Of a stretch of DNA of 64,000 bases, positions 10,001-20,851 are shown one piece after another. A program made the position numbers and the translations under genes. Source of the DNA: Sabethes cyaneus (taxonomy: Eukaryota; Arthropoda; Insecta; Diptera; Culicidae). The stretch covers positions 97,650,949-97,714,948 of the forward strand of contig NC_071355.1 of assembly GCF_943734655.1 (NCBI RefSeq). Reading direction: 5' to 3'. The notes beneath the pieces were generated by a model. That model made no database searches. It was not told the origin of the DNA and was given only the letters and a program-made list of their open reading frames with translations. Position 1 is the stretch's first letter. Each line of letters opens with the position of its first letter.

Positions 10001-10366
10001 ACCAGTCAGCACAACTGATACTCGGTCTACCATCCGCGTAAACTGCTCGATAGACCAACTCGGCGGAGCATAACAACTGCAGTAGAACACTCCACCCACT
10101 TTGGCAACCGCAAATCCCTCGTCTGCAGTTGACACAACCTCCTGAACCGGGAACCTGCTTGTTGTCCATATAGCCGCCGTCGCAGACCTATCCGAGACCC
10201 AGTTGCCGTTTCCGGCAGGGACGCGATATGGATCCGAGACTATGGCAATGTCCATTGCTGACTCAGAAACTGCTTGGTGTAACAGCTGCTGAGCTGTGCT
10301 GCAGTGGTTCAGGTTGAGTTGTGTCACTTGCACTATGAACGTGGCTTAGTCGCCATTAGCGGTTAT
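7031..10366 (-). mobile_element. R1-clade non-LTR retrotransposon, 5'-truncated (7046-10351), with 15-bp target duplication
   Basis: The 15-bp sequence GCCATTAGCGGTTAT occurs at 7031-7045 and 10352-10366. Between them, a plus-strand T run at 7046-7058 is the poly(A) tail of a minus-strand element, and one long ORF fills the body. The 5' end falls just upstream of ORF2, so ORF1 is missing. This is the usual signature of target-primed reverse transcription with 5' truncation. The target is not rDNA, unlike canonical R1. Confidence 0.92.
7253..10345 (-). CDS. R1-clade LINE ORF2: endonuclease and reverse transcriptase
   Basis: The open frame runs about 1,030 codons without a stop. An APE-type endonuclease fills about residues 1-200 (LNLNHCSTAQQLL, SDPYRVP, VVAGDFNAWAVEWG, IDVTFGS, YTHSDHQAV). 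The reverse transcriptase spans about 440-760, with KAPGPDGIPN, FGFRKGKSTVDAI, TSGVPQGSILGP and the catalytic GFADD box near residue 670. A C-terminal cysteine/histidine knuckle (CPECADVEETAEHALFICP) lies near 940. These features fit the R1 clade. The first methionine-like start is a GTG at 10333, and the frame opens after a TAA at 10346-10348. In intact elements ORF2 is translated after ORF1, which is absent here. Confidence 0.88.
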   Translation of the reverse strand, partial: ATFIVQVTQLNLNHCSTAQQLLHQAVSESAMDIAIVSDPYRVPAGNGNWVSDRSATAAIWTTSRFPVQEVVSTADEGFAVAKVGGVFYCSCYAPPSWSIEQFTRMVDRVSVVLTGLRPVVVAGDFNAWAVEWGSRRTNHRGRILLEALAKLNVDLANVGNTSTFSRNGAESIIDVTFGSPGLIGDWRVDNGYTHSDHQAVRYGVGQITRRQAASRANTPTTRGWKTSYFDSEVFVEAIRRECGDRGMPDPNADHLVEVLSRAWDATMPRKGRPRYGRSPAYWWTDEIAELRGACFRARRIMQRARSDESRAECRVALVAARVALKSGIKASKRDCFERLCASANANPWGDAYRVVMAKTKGVMAPAEQSPEMLERIIEGLFPRHEPRPWPQAAESSHGRRSSISDHSVGWSASQPNIQSNVGDGGLEVGEEVTVTNEELIDIAKSLKVSKAPGPDGIPNMATKAAILEAPELFGAVMNRCLEAGHFPDRWKRQNLVLLPKPGKPPGVPSSYRPICLLDTAGKVLERVILNRLVQYTEGTNGLSRNQFGFRKGKSTVDAILSVTKTAEVAIQPKRTGIRYCAVVTLDVRNAFNSASWDSIASSLRNVQVPVSLYRILENYFQNRVLCYNTEEGQKGVPITSGVPQGSILGPVLWNVMYDEVLKLKFPVGVAIVGFADDITLEVYGESIREVELTAAHSISIVEDWMRSRKLDLAHHKTEVIVVNNRKSVQQANISVGDCTISSTRFLKLLGVMVDDKLKFGSHVDYACKKASTAISALSRMMSNSSAVYGSKRRLLANVVQFILRYGGPVWSSALGTKSYLAKLESTYRLMCLRVASAYRTVSHDAICVLAGMMPIGIIISEDVECFNQRGTRGIRSTTRSASMITWQRAWSDSTKGRWTHRLIPELSGWVNRRHGEVNFHLTQILSGHGCFRQYLHKFGHAESPECPECADVEETAEHALFICPRFEGVRSNMMAVSGQDTTPDNLVQRMCSSSDVWGAANAAATQIVLELQNRWKADQRRINSLTTIVQ

Positions 10367-12200
<1,834 letters not shown>

Positions 12201-12396
12201 GGGAAAGCCACCATCGCTTTAAAGACTTGCCAATGTATGTAGGTAGAATTACAGTAGATCCAAAAATGATTATCAAATGAATTTCACACTAATGCTGTTA
12301 CAGACGGGCCAAAAGGGATTGGGCGGACCCACAAGCAGAGGCACTTGTGCGCATTCCTTGGTTATAAGAGTCGCCTTCCAGCATTACGATCCTTCC
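12201..12396 (-). mobile_element. 3' end of a LINE-like element with (CTA)n tail, copy A
   Basis: About 196 bp matches 34680-34877 at roughly 93 percent by eye, in the same orientation, both immediately to the right of TAG repeats. The fixed junction between unique sequence (GATGGTGGCTTTCCC on the minus strand) and a triplet tail is what non-LTR elements with microsatellite tails show (I and LOA groups, for example). Only the 3' end is present and no ORF is left. Confidence 0.6.
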
Positions 12397-12644
12397 CAAG
12401 TAACAATTTCAGGCTGATCAAACGCCTTTATAGCTGATTTTATTCAACCTGTGGCAAATACGTTAGCAAAGTTGCCAAAAGCATTGAAATATTTTCCAAA
12501 AGTTGCGCCTACTATCCGCCATTAAGCACGCGAAAAGGTGGATACCCGACCATTGCCCAGGTCGAATTACTCCATTTCATAAATTTTAAAAGATTTTTAG
12601 GAAACTATAATGTGATAGCCCAATTTAGATGATCTTGGAATAGT

Positions 12645-12791
12645 TGTCGACCAACATTTGAAAAGGGCGGATAAGCCAACTGTCAAACAGAACGAGTGAG
12701 TTATTTTTTGCATGAGCAGCATAGGAAAATGAACTCTCACTCGTTCTGTTTGACAGTTGGCTTATCCGCCCTTTTCAAATGTTGGTCGACA
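12645..12791. mobile_element. foldback MITE with 56-bp perfect arms
   Basis: Positions 12645-12700 and 12736-12791 are perfect inverted repeats starting TGTCGACCAACATTTG, with a 35-bp spacer. The transcript or single strand would form a long hairpin. I found no clear target duplication. Confidence 0.8.
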
Positions 12792-13126
12792 GTTTTTCTC
12801 TTATACATGAGATATTATTCCACAGAAAAACGGACATAACATTCACTGTCCCGTTCTTGTTCGTTTGAACAGTAATTTAATATTTAGTGTGGGTTAGGAA
12901 TGTCTCCGTATTCGTCAAAGTGGTGCTTTTTAACGAAAGAAGAGAAGGCTACTTATTAACTTATTAATAATTGCATGTCAGAGGGATATTCCATTTTTAA
13001 GTTGATATTTTGGAATGTCGATCACAAATGGTGCTAGTATCAATACTAAATATGCGTGACATTTTTTATCGAATTTTCTTCAAAGATTTATGTCTGTTTG
13101 TGATTGTACTAAGGGACCTGGCAATT

Positions 13127-13390
13127 GACCAAATCAAGGTGACGTCATCTGGCAGATACTGGCGCCCTTGTTTACAAACAGACCGCAGAGTTCAAAAAAG
13201 TTTCAGCTGTTTAAACGGCAAATTTGTTGTTTAAACCGAGTTTAAAGGGCATTAGGACTAAATTTAAAAGCCATTATGCCTGTAAAATGTTCAAAAACAA
13301 GCTACATTCGCTATAAGCGGAAAGGAAAGTTTTCCAAAATGTAAACAAGGGCGCCAGTATCTGTCAATTGACGGTATGATGATTTGGTCT
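13127..13390. mobile_element. foldback MITE with imperfect arms
   Basis: A 23-bp perfect core, 13153-13175, pairs with 13341-13363 (CAGATACTGGCGCCC...). An outer segment TGACCAAATCA at 13127-13137 pairs with 13380-13390 with one mismatch. The 165-bp centre has no coding features. Confidence 0.55.
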
Positions 13391-13394
13391 ATTA

Positions 13395-13613
13395 TATTGT
13401 CAATTGCAAGGAAAATTGTACCATCCAAAGTGCGATATCGCTCATAAAAAGTGCTATTTTAGCTTAAATCGTTTCGGTGTCTTCGGCGCACTTTTTCGTT
13501 ATCTTCCAAGCAATAAGTGCGCCTAAGAGACTGAAACGATTTAAGCTAAAATAGCACTTTTATGAGCGATTGCGTACTGATTGATTGGACAATTTTCCTT
13601 GCAATTGACAATA
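13395..13613. mobile_element. foldback MITE adjoining the previous one
   Basis: Outer arms 13395-13419 and 13589-13613 are perfect over 25 bp (starting TATTGTCAATTGCAAGG). Inner arms around 13439-13475 and 13525-13568 also pair (GCTATTTTAGCTTAAATCGT). The 219-bp unit is therefore palindromic almost throughout. It lies only 4 bp from the preceding foldback. Confidence 0.7.
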
Positions 13614-14487
13614 CTAAGGAAAAAAGGTCAAAGGCCGAAGGATTCAATTCAACCTCCCGTTGCAAACAATCCGGATACTGTCAGCTATTCAGATATTTTA
13701 GGAAACATCAAAATATCAATGGTCAATTTCAACAGTTTGCAAGAAATTATTTTGAAAAACATAGTGGTATTTTTTGGCAGTTTCTTTAGCGGCAATTTAA
13801 TTTAATGGAAGCTAATGAAAGCGCTAGCGCATTTAAAACCTGGCCAACGCACTACTCGCTGACTAAAATGTCTCGTATTAGCGGCACCCGCCTCTGTAAT
13901 TACGGAAATCGTAAATTCAACTGGAAATCATATTTCTTGTTTGACAATATATTTTATGCTTGTGTTACTAATTGCGAAGACTGTAACAATCGGTTTTTTA
14001 AACATCCGGAATCGTTTTGGAACTGTTAAAATCAGGCAGGATGTTTATGAAAATTACCCGGCATAAAGAGAATGATTTATCCAGACCCGTAGGCGAGCAC
14101 AATTTACCTCTATAACGGTTCATTTTGCATTGGCTGCCGATCGTGATAACAGCAACAGAGGTGGCACACGTCGCGCTACGCTATATCAATAAACCTATTC
14201 AGCATTGTGGTAGAAGGATAGAATCTCGAGCATAATCAATCAATGAACTGCACGACGGTCTAATAATCTGCAGACCGCAGAGCTACGACAATCTTATATG
14301 GTCTTCAAATCGGTGCAGCATGTCCTGGCAAAATTAAAAAGATCAGCTGTAAAAGCTTTTTTTAATCGTGTTATAGAACCACTCGCGTCTGTCGGCCTAC
14401 TCAATTGTTAGATATATGTTGTCCTTACTCGCTGCCGGCCGTTCAGCACCACTAAGGGATAACTCCTAGATTCCTACTAGGCAGTAC
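13614..14487. other. no recognisable feature
   Basis: Short ORFs up to 75 codons occur, none with a recognisable motif. Confidence 0.4.
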
Positions 14488-14580
14488 TATAGCCCCTCGC
14501 AGGGGCCGGCGCTTTCGATAGCGGGTCGCCGGTGAACACTCGCAGCCTGCGGCTGGCTCACCCTGAATCTTCAAGGAAAC
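14488..14580 (-). repeat. GC-rich interspersed block, shared with 44520-44600
   Basis: On the minus strand this block resembles 44520-44600 at about 75 percent by eye, including GTGTTC, GACCCGC and AAGCGC anchors in the same order. Both are islands of high GC in AT-rich DNA. I do not recognise the family. Confidence 0.45.
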
Positions 14581-14588
14581 GTTAGGTG

Positions 14589-14715
14589 TACCGTAAAACG
14601 GGGTAACATTGATCAGTTCAGGAAAGTTGACAGTTGTTAATTTCACTTATTTATGAGGTTGGTTTAACTGATCAATGTTACCCCGGTGATCAATGTAAAA
14701 CCCCGTTTTACGGTA
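14589..14715. mobile_element. MITE of the GGGTAA-terminal style
   Basis: The 127-bp unit starts TACCGTAAAACGGGGTAACA and ends in its reverse complement, with a partly duplicated right arm. Flanking TA on both sides suggests a Tc1/mariner-type TA target. Confidence 0.65.
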
Positions 14716-14984
14716 TTAGAAATTTACAAATCAATTTCTATCAACGGTCCTCATGTCGATTCAGAAGGTCCTGTTACAAATACAAAAACTAGCTGTAAAA
14801 GTTTTATTCTGAGACATCAAAGTGGCATTTTTTTTGGTTACAGGACGAGAGAAATGCCGAACAAAGTACTAGGAGCGAACTTCAACCAACACACATAGAA
14901 GGAACTTCAACCAATACACGTCTATTCAGACAGGAAGAAGATAATACAACAAATTGAGTCTTGAACACTTGAAACTGATTTTCG

Positions 14985-15180
14985 TAAAGGTTTTTCGGGA
15001 ACTAGCATTCGAGAAACTGGTTTTCGGGAAACTAGTACTTTCCATAAACTGTATTTCGAGTAACTAGTGCTTCCAGGAAAACTGCTTTTCGGGAATTTAG
15101 TACATTCGAGGAACTAGTATATTCGGGGAAACCTCAATCGGGGAAACTGTTTTTGTGAAAACGGGTTTCGGGGAAAAGTC
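14985..15180. repeat. degenerate tandem repeats around TTTCGGGAAACTAGT
   Basis: About eight diverged units of roughly 18-28 bp share a TTCGGGGAA core followed by CTAGT or similar. They have no coding meaning that I can see. Confidence 0.45.
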
Positions 15181-15520
15181 GTACAATCATTTTTGATCAC
15201 CGAATTGTTCGGACTTCGACTTTTGTTTTGTGGTGAGTATTGCCCTTTTCTTTGGTAACAACGGTAACAACCGTGACAACACGCGCTGCTCACTTTTTTG
15301 ATAGCTTGAAATCGTCGCACGCAGATAGAATCTGCTTGGCTGTATGTAAGTTACAGTATATATTATGCTTGTCTAGCACGTAAGCTATTGATTTACTTGA
15401 CAAAATAAACAATTCTTGTCCCCGCGACGGTTATAATTCATTGCGTACGAAAGGTTGGGAAATTGACAATATTGAGTAAGAACTAAAATTATTCGAAAAC
15501 AAACGTATAAGTCAATCAAA

Positions 15521-15526
15521 TTTATT
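15521..15526 (-). terminator. polyadenylation signal AATAAA for the ZAD zinc-finger gene
   Basis: On the minus strand AATAAA lies 28-33 nt after the stop codon, a normal distance. Confidence 0.55.
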
Positions 15527-15553
15527 GAATTCAACTTGAGGAACCATTCACAA

Positions 15554-16931
15554 TTATTCAGAGTCTAAGTTTCGGTTGCATATTGAATGACACTTCATAT
15601 GACTGTTCAAAATAGATTTCAACTTGAAGGCTTTTGAACAAATTGGACATACGTGGTTTCGATCCTGCTTGTGTGTTACACTATGCGTGGTTAAATGCGC
15701 TTTCTCCCGAAAGCATCTTCCACAGATGTCGCATTTGAAAGGTTTTTCGCCTGTATGGATTTTCATATGTTTTTTCCGAAAACCAGAAGATGTAAACTTT
15801 TTTTCACAATAGAAACAGTTATACGGCTTTTCTTTTGTATGCGTTCGCGTATGTACTACATAAGTAGCTTGATTGTTGTAAATCTTTCCGCAATATTCGC
15901 AAATATATTGTTTGCTCTGTGTATATGCTTTGTAAGATTTTTGTTCAAACATTAACTCATGGTTTGGTTCTTCAGGAAGTAAATGTAACTGTTCATGACG
16001 TAAAAGATATTGTTCACATCGGTATGTAGCTGGGCATTTGGAACACTTGTACGACTGACCTATGTGAGTGGCCGCATGAGCTTGCAAATGAGTTTTTTGA
16101 GCAAATGAACTTCCACATAAAGTACAGGTAAAATTGCGAAGCCGATTGTGTATCTCTGAGATGTGTCTCCGCAAATTAGGGCGAGAACTAAATTCTTTTT
16201 TACATAATTTGCACGAAAATAATTTCGATACTCCAAGATGCCGACGTTGATGTTGCAAAAATGATGATCTTCTAGCCAACCACTTGTCACATATTTTACA
16301 TCGAAAACGTCTTTTACCATGTGTTTTTACATGTGCCAAGTATTCATTTCTGCTAGGTAATACTTCATCACATGCTTCACAAATCAAACTTTCTACAGTT
16401 TGGTTTGTGTGATCGTGCGATAACTGGTTTTTAGAATCACTAATTGTTTCTGTAGTTTCAATGTAATCCTGCAAAAGTTCGCAATCGACTTGTTCAAAGT
16501 CTAAGTTGGACGAATTATCCTCACTTTTTACATGATTATTATTCTGATTTTGTGTTAAAAGTTCTGCGTTATCGTCGTCGTTCTCTGACTTTAGCGACAG
16601 CTCATCCTTTTTATTGTTAAGTCGTAGTTTCTCATCCGATTCCTCACATCTGCTTCGAAATGCGTAAGCAATCTCCAAGTCAGTGTAACATTGACTGCAT
16701 ATGTGATGGGGAAGATCATCATTTTCGGCAATCTGAAAAGAATAAAAATCATCTTTTACGATGCCAGCTGGAACTTCCATACGTTACCTGAACAGAAGCA
16801 CAGAACTGGATTTTCGCTGCTATGTTGTGGTCCTCATTTAGAAATATGTTGATTAACAAATTGGACGAAGTACAAACACGACACATAAAGTTTTGACCGT
16901 TAAAGTCATATGAATCGTTGCTAAGTTCCAT
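15554..16931 (-). CDS. ZAD-C2H2 zinc-finger transcription factor, exons 16788-16931 and 15554-16732
   Basis: The spliced protein is about 440 aa. Exon 1 starts at the ATG at 16931 and encodes the first half of a ZAD (MCRVCTSSNLLINIF). A 55-bp intron (16733-16787, GTAACG...TTTTCAG, phase 0) leads to exon 2, which supplies the second ZAD cysteine pair (CSQCYTDLEIAYAFRSRC). An acidic Asn/Asp/Glu-rich linker follows, then nine C2H2 fingers, with a TGEKPF linker between fingers 7 and 8. ZAD domains dimerise, are expanded in insects, and mark nuclear DNA-binding proteins. Neither exon alone contains a whole ZAD, which supports the splice. The TTG at 16955 is upstream of the ATG and not used. The specific orthologue cannot be named from sequence alone. 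Confidence 0.9.
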
Positions 16932-16989
16932 TATTTTCAAATGATTACAGGCCAAACTTATTTTTATTTAGACTGTGAACCACCCAATA

Positions 16990-18440
16990 GAAAATTTTGA
17001 CAGATGCTGTTTTACGCATCTACCGACGAAATAGGATGCCGAAGAAATCAACCTATTAATCAACCGACTTCGTGATTGTCTCCGTCACCCGACGCTTTGG
17101 TATATTTAATCTGTTACCGTCGGGTAACGATTAAATCAGATGATGATCGGTTTACTCTGTACAGAAGGATCTTTTGACAGCTAAGTCTGATTGATTTTTG
17201 AACAAGGCCAGTTTACTTCTAATTTACTTGTTCTTTATTTGAATAGCTAGGTAAGTATCCATTACATAAAAAACAGCTGCATTGAATTTGTAACTTATTA
17301 TCGCTATTTTAGTTGGAATTTCGCACTGAAAATTATCGTGCGACTATTTTTTCCTATCGGATTGTGGAGCCAGACAACGGAGATGGAGGTTAGGTCCAGT
17401 AACAAGCTGCTCTTGACTCGGTTTATATCTTTCTTAAAGGAACTCCGTCCGGATCTGCGCCGCCGTCAATGAGGCATGGAATCGAAAAGGTTCTGCGACA
17501 AGCTCATCTCGTTTGTCATGATGGGAACGGATTGGTTCTGCGAAGGAAATTGATCGATTGGCTTCATGAAGGATAAGCAGGTTAGTGAAATTAAACTATA
17601 GGAGTCAATATAAGTGTTCGTGTATGTTCCGAAGAAGAGAAAAATTTCTTCAATGAACAGCTTTTTTCGATTCCAATTAATTACCTTCTGATTGTTACAG
17701 ATTGTCATCGCGCCGACGTCGCTCGTGCTATTTCAAGCAGTCTTCTCCGTTCAACTCGGTCTTGGGCCGCTGGTCGCCAATTCTCAGAAGTCGAAAGTCG
17801 CTTTTAAACTGGTCGAGCGATCCCGCACGGTGGGCATCTCTGTTCCTGAGGCAGGAGGAGTTGTTGAAGAGGGCCACTTTCAGGGCATTATTAGGAGCAG
17901 TTTTATTAGAATTAGGTTTGGTTCTATAGACTTCAATATAATGCTCAAATTGATCCATCTATTTTGTCTGTATTGATAAATTTTATGTTCCGAATAATCG
18001 ACCTATTTCTTCTGGTTCCGTAGGTTACAAAATTTTCTCCATCGATTAATCCACCTATTTCGTATGATTTACGTATTTCGTCATGATTCCTCCACCAATT
18101 TGATCGGCTTTGGTAGGCAAGTTAACTACATACACCAATTAATCCACCTATTTCGTCGGTATATTGACAAATTTTATCTCCCGATTAATCAACCTATTTC
18201 GTTTGGTTCCATCAGACACCTCTATTTCATCACCCGACTAAACAGCCAATTTAGTCGGTTTTAGTCGATCGATTAAACATACCGACGAATCGGTAGATCG
18301 CCCTGTTAAACTCCCATAAGCGTCGTTGCAACAATCGGCCGATTCGTCGGGTCCAAAATCGGGTGATTCAGCCGACGCGAACCGACTAAATCGGAGGAAA
18401 AGTAGGGGGGATTTTTTATCGGGCATTCACGAAATTTTTA
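16990..18440. repeat. region of dispersed CCTATTTCGTCGG-like motifs, candidate non-autonomous element
   Basis: The motif CGATTAATCCACCTATTTCG and close variants recur at about 18000, 18045, 18145 and 18185. The complement (CCGACGAAATAGG) occurs near 17018, so the left end is inverted relative to the right. The right part also has inverted TTAGTCGG and CCGACTAAA pieces. Between them (17386-17980) are short ORFs of up to 94 codons with no motif. The ends of the element were not fixed. Confidence 0.4.
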
Positions 18441-18484
18441 ACTTCTTTTCTTAGTTAAAATTTGACAGTTCGATGGTTATTATT

Positions 18485-18941
18485 TAGGCACCTAGAGTGA
18501 CTATATACAGAGTGGCGCCAAGTCATCCCAAATGTATGCAATGCGGTTTATCCACCCCGCTGTCACAAATGTCATTCCCATACATTTTTCGTGTAGCCAA
18601 CATCTCATCTAGCCCACAACAAACTTTGCCTCGGACAAAATGTATTTGTGAGTAGCCCGCTCTAACTTCAGCCTCGGATGAATCTGTATTGGTAAGCTCC
18701 CGAACAAAGTTACTTTTTTGCTTTTTTTCTTTTTGTGTCGGACGTGTAGGAAGCGTAAAAAGATGTTAGCTACTTCTTTACCCTTCAGTTTCATACGCCT
18801 GGGTTTATCCTAGGGTTTTCTTTCTCTTTCCTGCATACGCGTTGGATAGGTTGTCTGCTCGATTGGAATGACACTGACAGATAATTATCATTCCAATTTT
18901 GACATTGTCGCCACTCTGTATATAGTCACTCTATAGGCACC
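18485..18941. mobile_element. hAT-type MITE (18493-18933) with 8-bp target duplication
   Basis: The 441-bp element has a perfect 25-bp terminal inverted repeat starting TAGAGTGACTATATACAGAG. TAGGCACC is duplicated at 18485-18492 and 18934-18941. Ends beginning TAGAGTG and an 8-bp duplication fit hAT. It encodes no transposase. Confidence 0.85.
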
Positions 18942-19541
18942 AACTTTTCAATACGGCCAATCTGCAAAATTCAAGAGCAACATTTCAAATAGGCCGAAGT
19001 CCAAATTGACAGTTTCGAGAAAACTGATGATGAAATGTATGCATCTTTTTTTAATTCCTTATTTCATACAGATTGTTATATTTTAAAACAATTGTCGTAT
19101 ATCGCTGTAAAACAACAACAGTTTATTGTGTAATGTAACAACGGGAAATCAAAACATTGTATTGTTGCGAAATTTGCAAAAATATGCATTAGGCCATTTT
19201 CAAAACATTTTCAGCGAAGGGCCCTTTTCATAAGGCCGATTTGACTATCGATTGTTGTTGGGGCTTTTGACATGAGGCTTTTGTTTTCTGTCATTGGTGA
19301 TATGACTTCGCTGTTGAGGCCGTTTTCATTCATTGTTTTGCATTTGGCCCATTTTTGTTTTTAATAAAAATCTCCAAAAACAGTGGCAAATACCTAAAAG
19401 ATAAGTTTAGTATGTCCAAATATGGAAATTTACGTTAAATAAATATTTATAGAAGCAGTATGTATTGTTAAACGGTTAAACGAGGTTGTGTAACGGATTA
19501 CGAGTGCAATGTGAATTTTCTTTATATCGTAGAAGTTGTTA

Positions 19542-19806
19542 CAAATAACTAGTGTTCGACATCGGAACGAAAATTGAGGTCCGGGTTCCGGTCCGGTCCG
19601 GTAAAATTCGGCACGAATTTTCTTATTCCGACTTTATTCCGGTCCGATTTGGCTCTGTTCCAGTTCCGGAAGCTGAACAGAGCCAAATCGGCCCGGATTA
19701 TTAGTCTTTATAGTCGGAATAACAAAGTTCGTGCAGCCTTTTAACCGGACAGGACCGGAACCCGGACTTCAATTTTCGTTCCGATGTCGAACACTACAAA
19801 TAACTA
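19542..19806. mobile_element. hAT-type foldback MITE (19550-19798) with 8-bp target duplication
   Basis: The 249-bp element starts TAGTGTTCGACATCGGAACG, and its right end is the complement over about 54 bp with two mismatches; inner parts also pair. CAAATAAC is duplicated at 19542-19549 and 19799-19806. The TAGTGTTCG terminus is a common hAT MITE form. Confidence 0.9.
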
Positions 19807-19860
19807 CATAGCATAAGCTTCTGTTCTGTTCGTTTGGCTGTAAAGACTCATAATATTCGT

Positions 19861-20460
19861 TCTTTTAGCCTATATGAGGACGTCCAGCAAGCGTTCCTGC
19901 CTATACTGTGGTTCGAACAGCACGCAACCGGAATTTGTCGGTGAAAATGCCACAAGCCCTCAGTACAGTGGACCCCCGTTCGTTTGAACGATTCCTCATG
20001 CAAACTAACGGGGTTACTTTTTAATTTGAACAACTGGTAACCCGAAATATGCTGAAACCTGTTTGAACTGGCCGCCCTGCTCTTTGTTATTGTTTTGGTG
20101 GTTTGTTTTAGTTGGCAGTTGCAAGTGCGAATATTGCATTTTCCGATCGGATTTCTATCTTAATCGTTAGGAAAACGAAATGTGAAACCGATTAAACACG
20201 CTAGGTAGATACAAACAAATCGTGTTTATGTGCATTGTCTGCATAAACAAATGATGTCATGTTGAGAATGACGTTTGAACCATTTTTAATTTGCACGTCG
20301 TGCAAACCAACGGGGTTCAAATTAAAAAGTGTTCAGATTAAAAATGGTTAAACGAACGGGGGTCCACGGTATTCCAAAAACCGCTCGGACTTGTGGTATT
20401 GTTTTGCTCGCTTTGGGCACGGTTATGCTTGCGTGGTATCCGGTAGAACAAATATTTGCT
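19861..20460 (+). pseudogene. possible scavenger-receptor (CD36-like) C-terminal fragment, split by a MITE
   Basis: Before the MITE at 19966, one frame reads LYEDVQQAFLPILWFEQ, similar to the conserved stretch near the C-terminus of CD36-family receptors. After the MITE, a frame reads CGIVLLALGTVMLAW, a plausible membrane segment as expected next in that family. Frames do not connect cleanly and stops occur, so it is at best a decayed piece. The resemblance rests on a short motif recalled from the family, so confidence is low. A profile search would decide it. Confidence 0.27.
19964..20371. mobile_element. pogo/Tigger-like MITE (19966-20369)
   Basis: The ends CAGTGGACCCCCGTTCGTTT and its complement pair, with one end mismatch, and TA flanks both sides. 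CAGT-start ends and TA targets are typical of the pogo group. The second half repeats the theme of CAACGGGGTT boxes. The ORF that spans the right end (20329-20601) is a composite of MITE and flank. Confidence 0.7.
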
Positions 20461-20579
20461 TTGAACCTACCGCGGGACGCCGTAAACGATACCGCAGGTA
20501 CGGAAAAAGTTTTACTCCAACATTTGTTAAAAGTTTTTGTTCAGGAACACCAATCAGCGTTGTTCCCTAGTTGTACCGT

Positions 20580-20851
20580 TGTACCAATAAATCTGCCATG
20601 ACCATTGCCAAAGTTATCGAAGATCTGTGTTAACTGGGTCAGAAGAATTGAAAGCATTGAAACATACCGAACTACAACAGGAACTAAATGCTCTCCAGGC
20701 ACCGATTGACGCCTGAAGAAAATAGTCGAGTTGAACGAAGACGTTTTGCAAGCCTCCATACTGTGCGTCAGCGCAAAAAATAAACGAAATGCTTAGCGCT
20801 GAAAAGGTCATTGGACGTCAAAGAACTTGCTGCCAAAGTCACCGCACTGTG
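20580..20851 (+). pseudogene. decayed coding-like segment, coiled-coil composition
   Basis: Three consecutive pieces in shifting frames read as helical, Leu/Glu/Lys-rich protein: TGSEELKALKHTELQQELNA (20635 on), KKIVELNEDVLQAS (about 20717 on) and SLDVKELAAKVTAL followed by a stop (about 20809-20851). The pieces are separated by single-base shifts or stops. The composition is unlike random translation of AT-rich DNA. I do not recognise the source gene. Confidence 0.3.
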
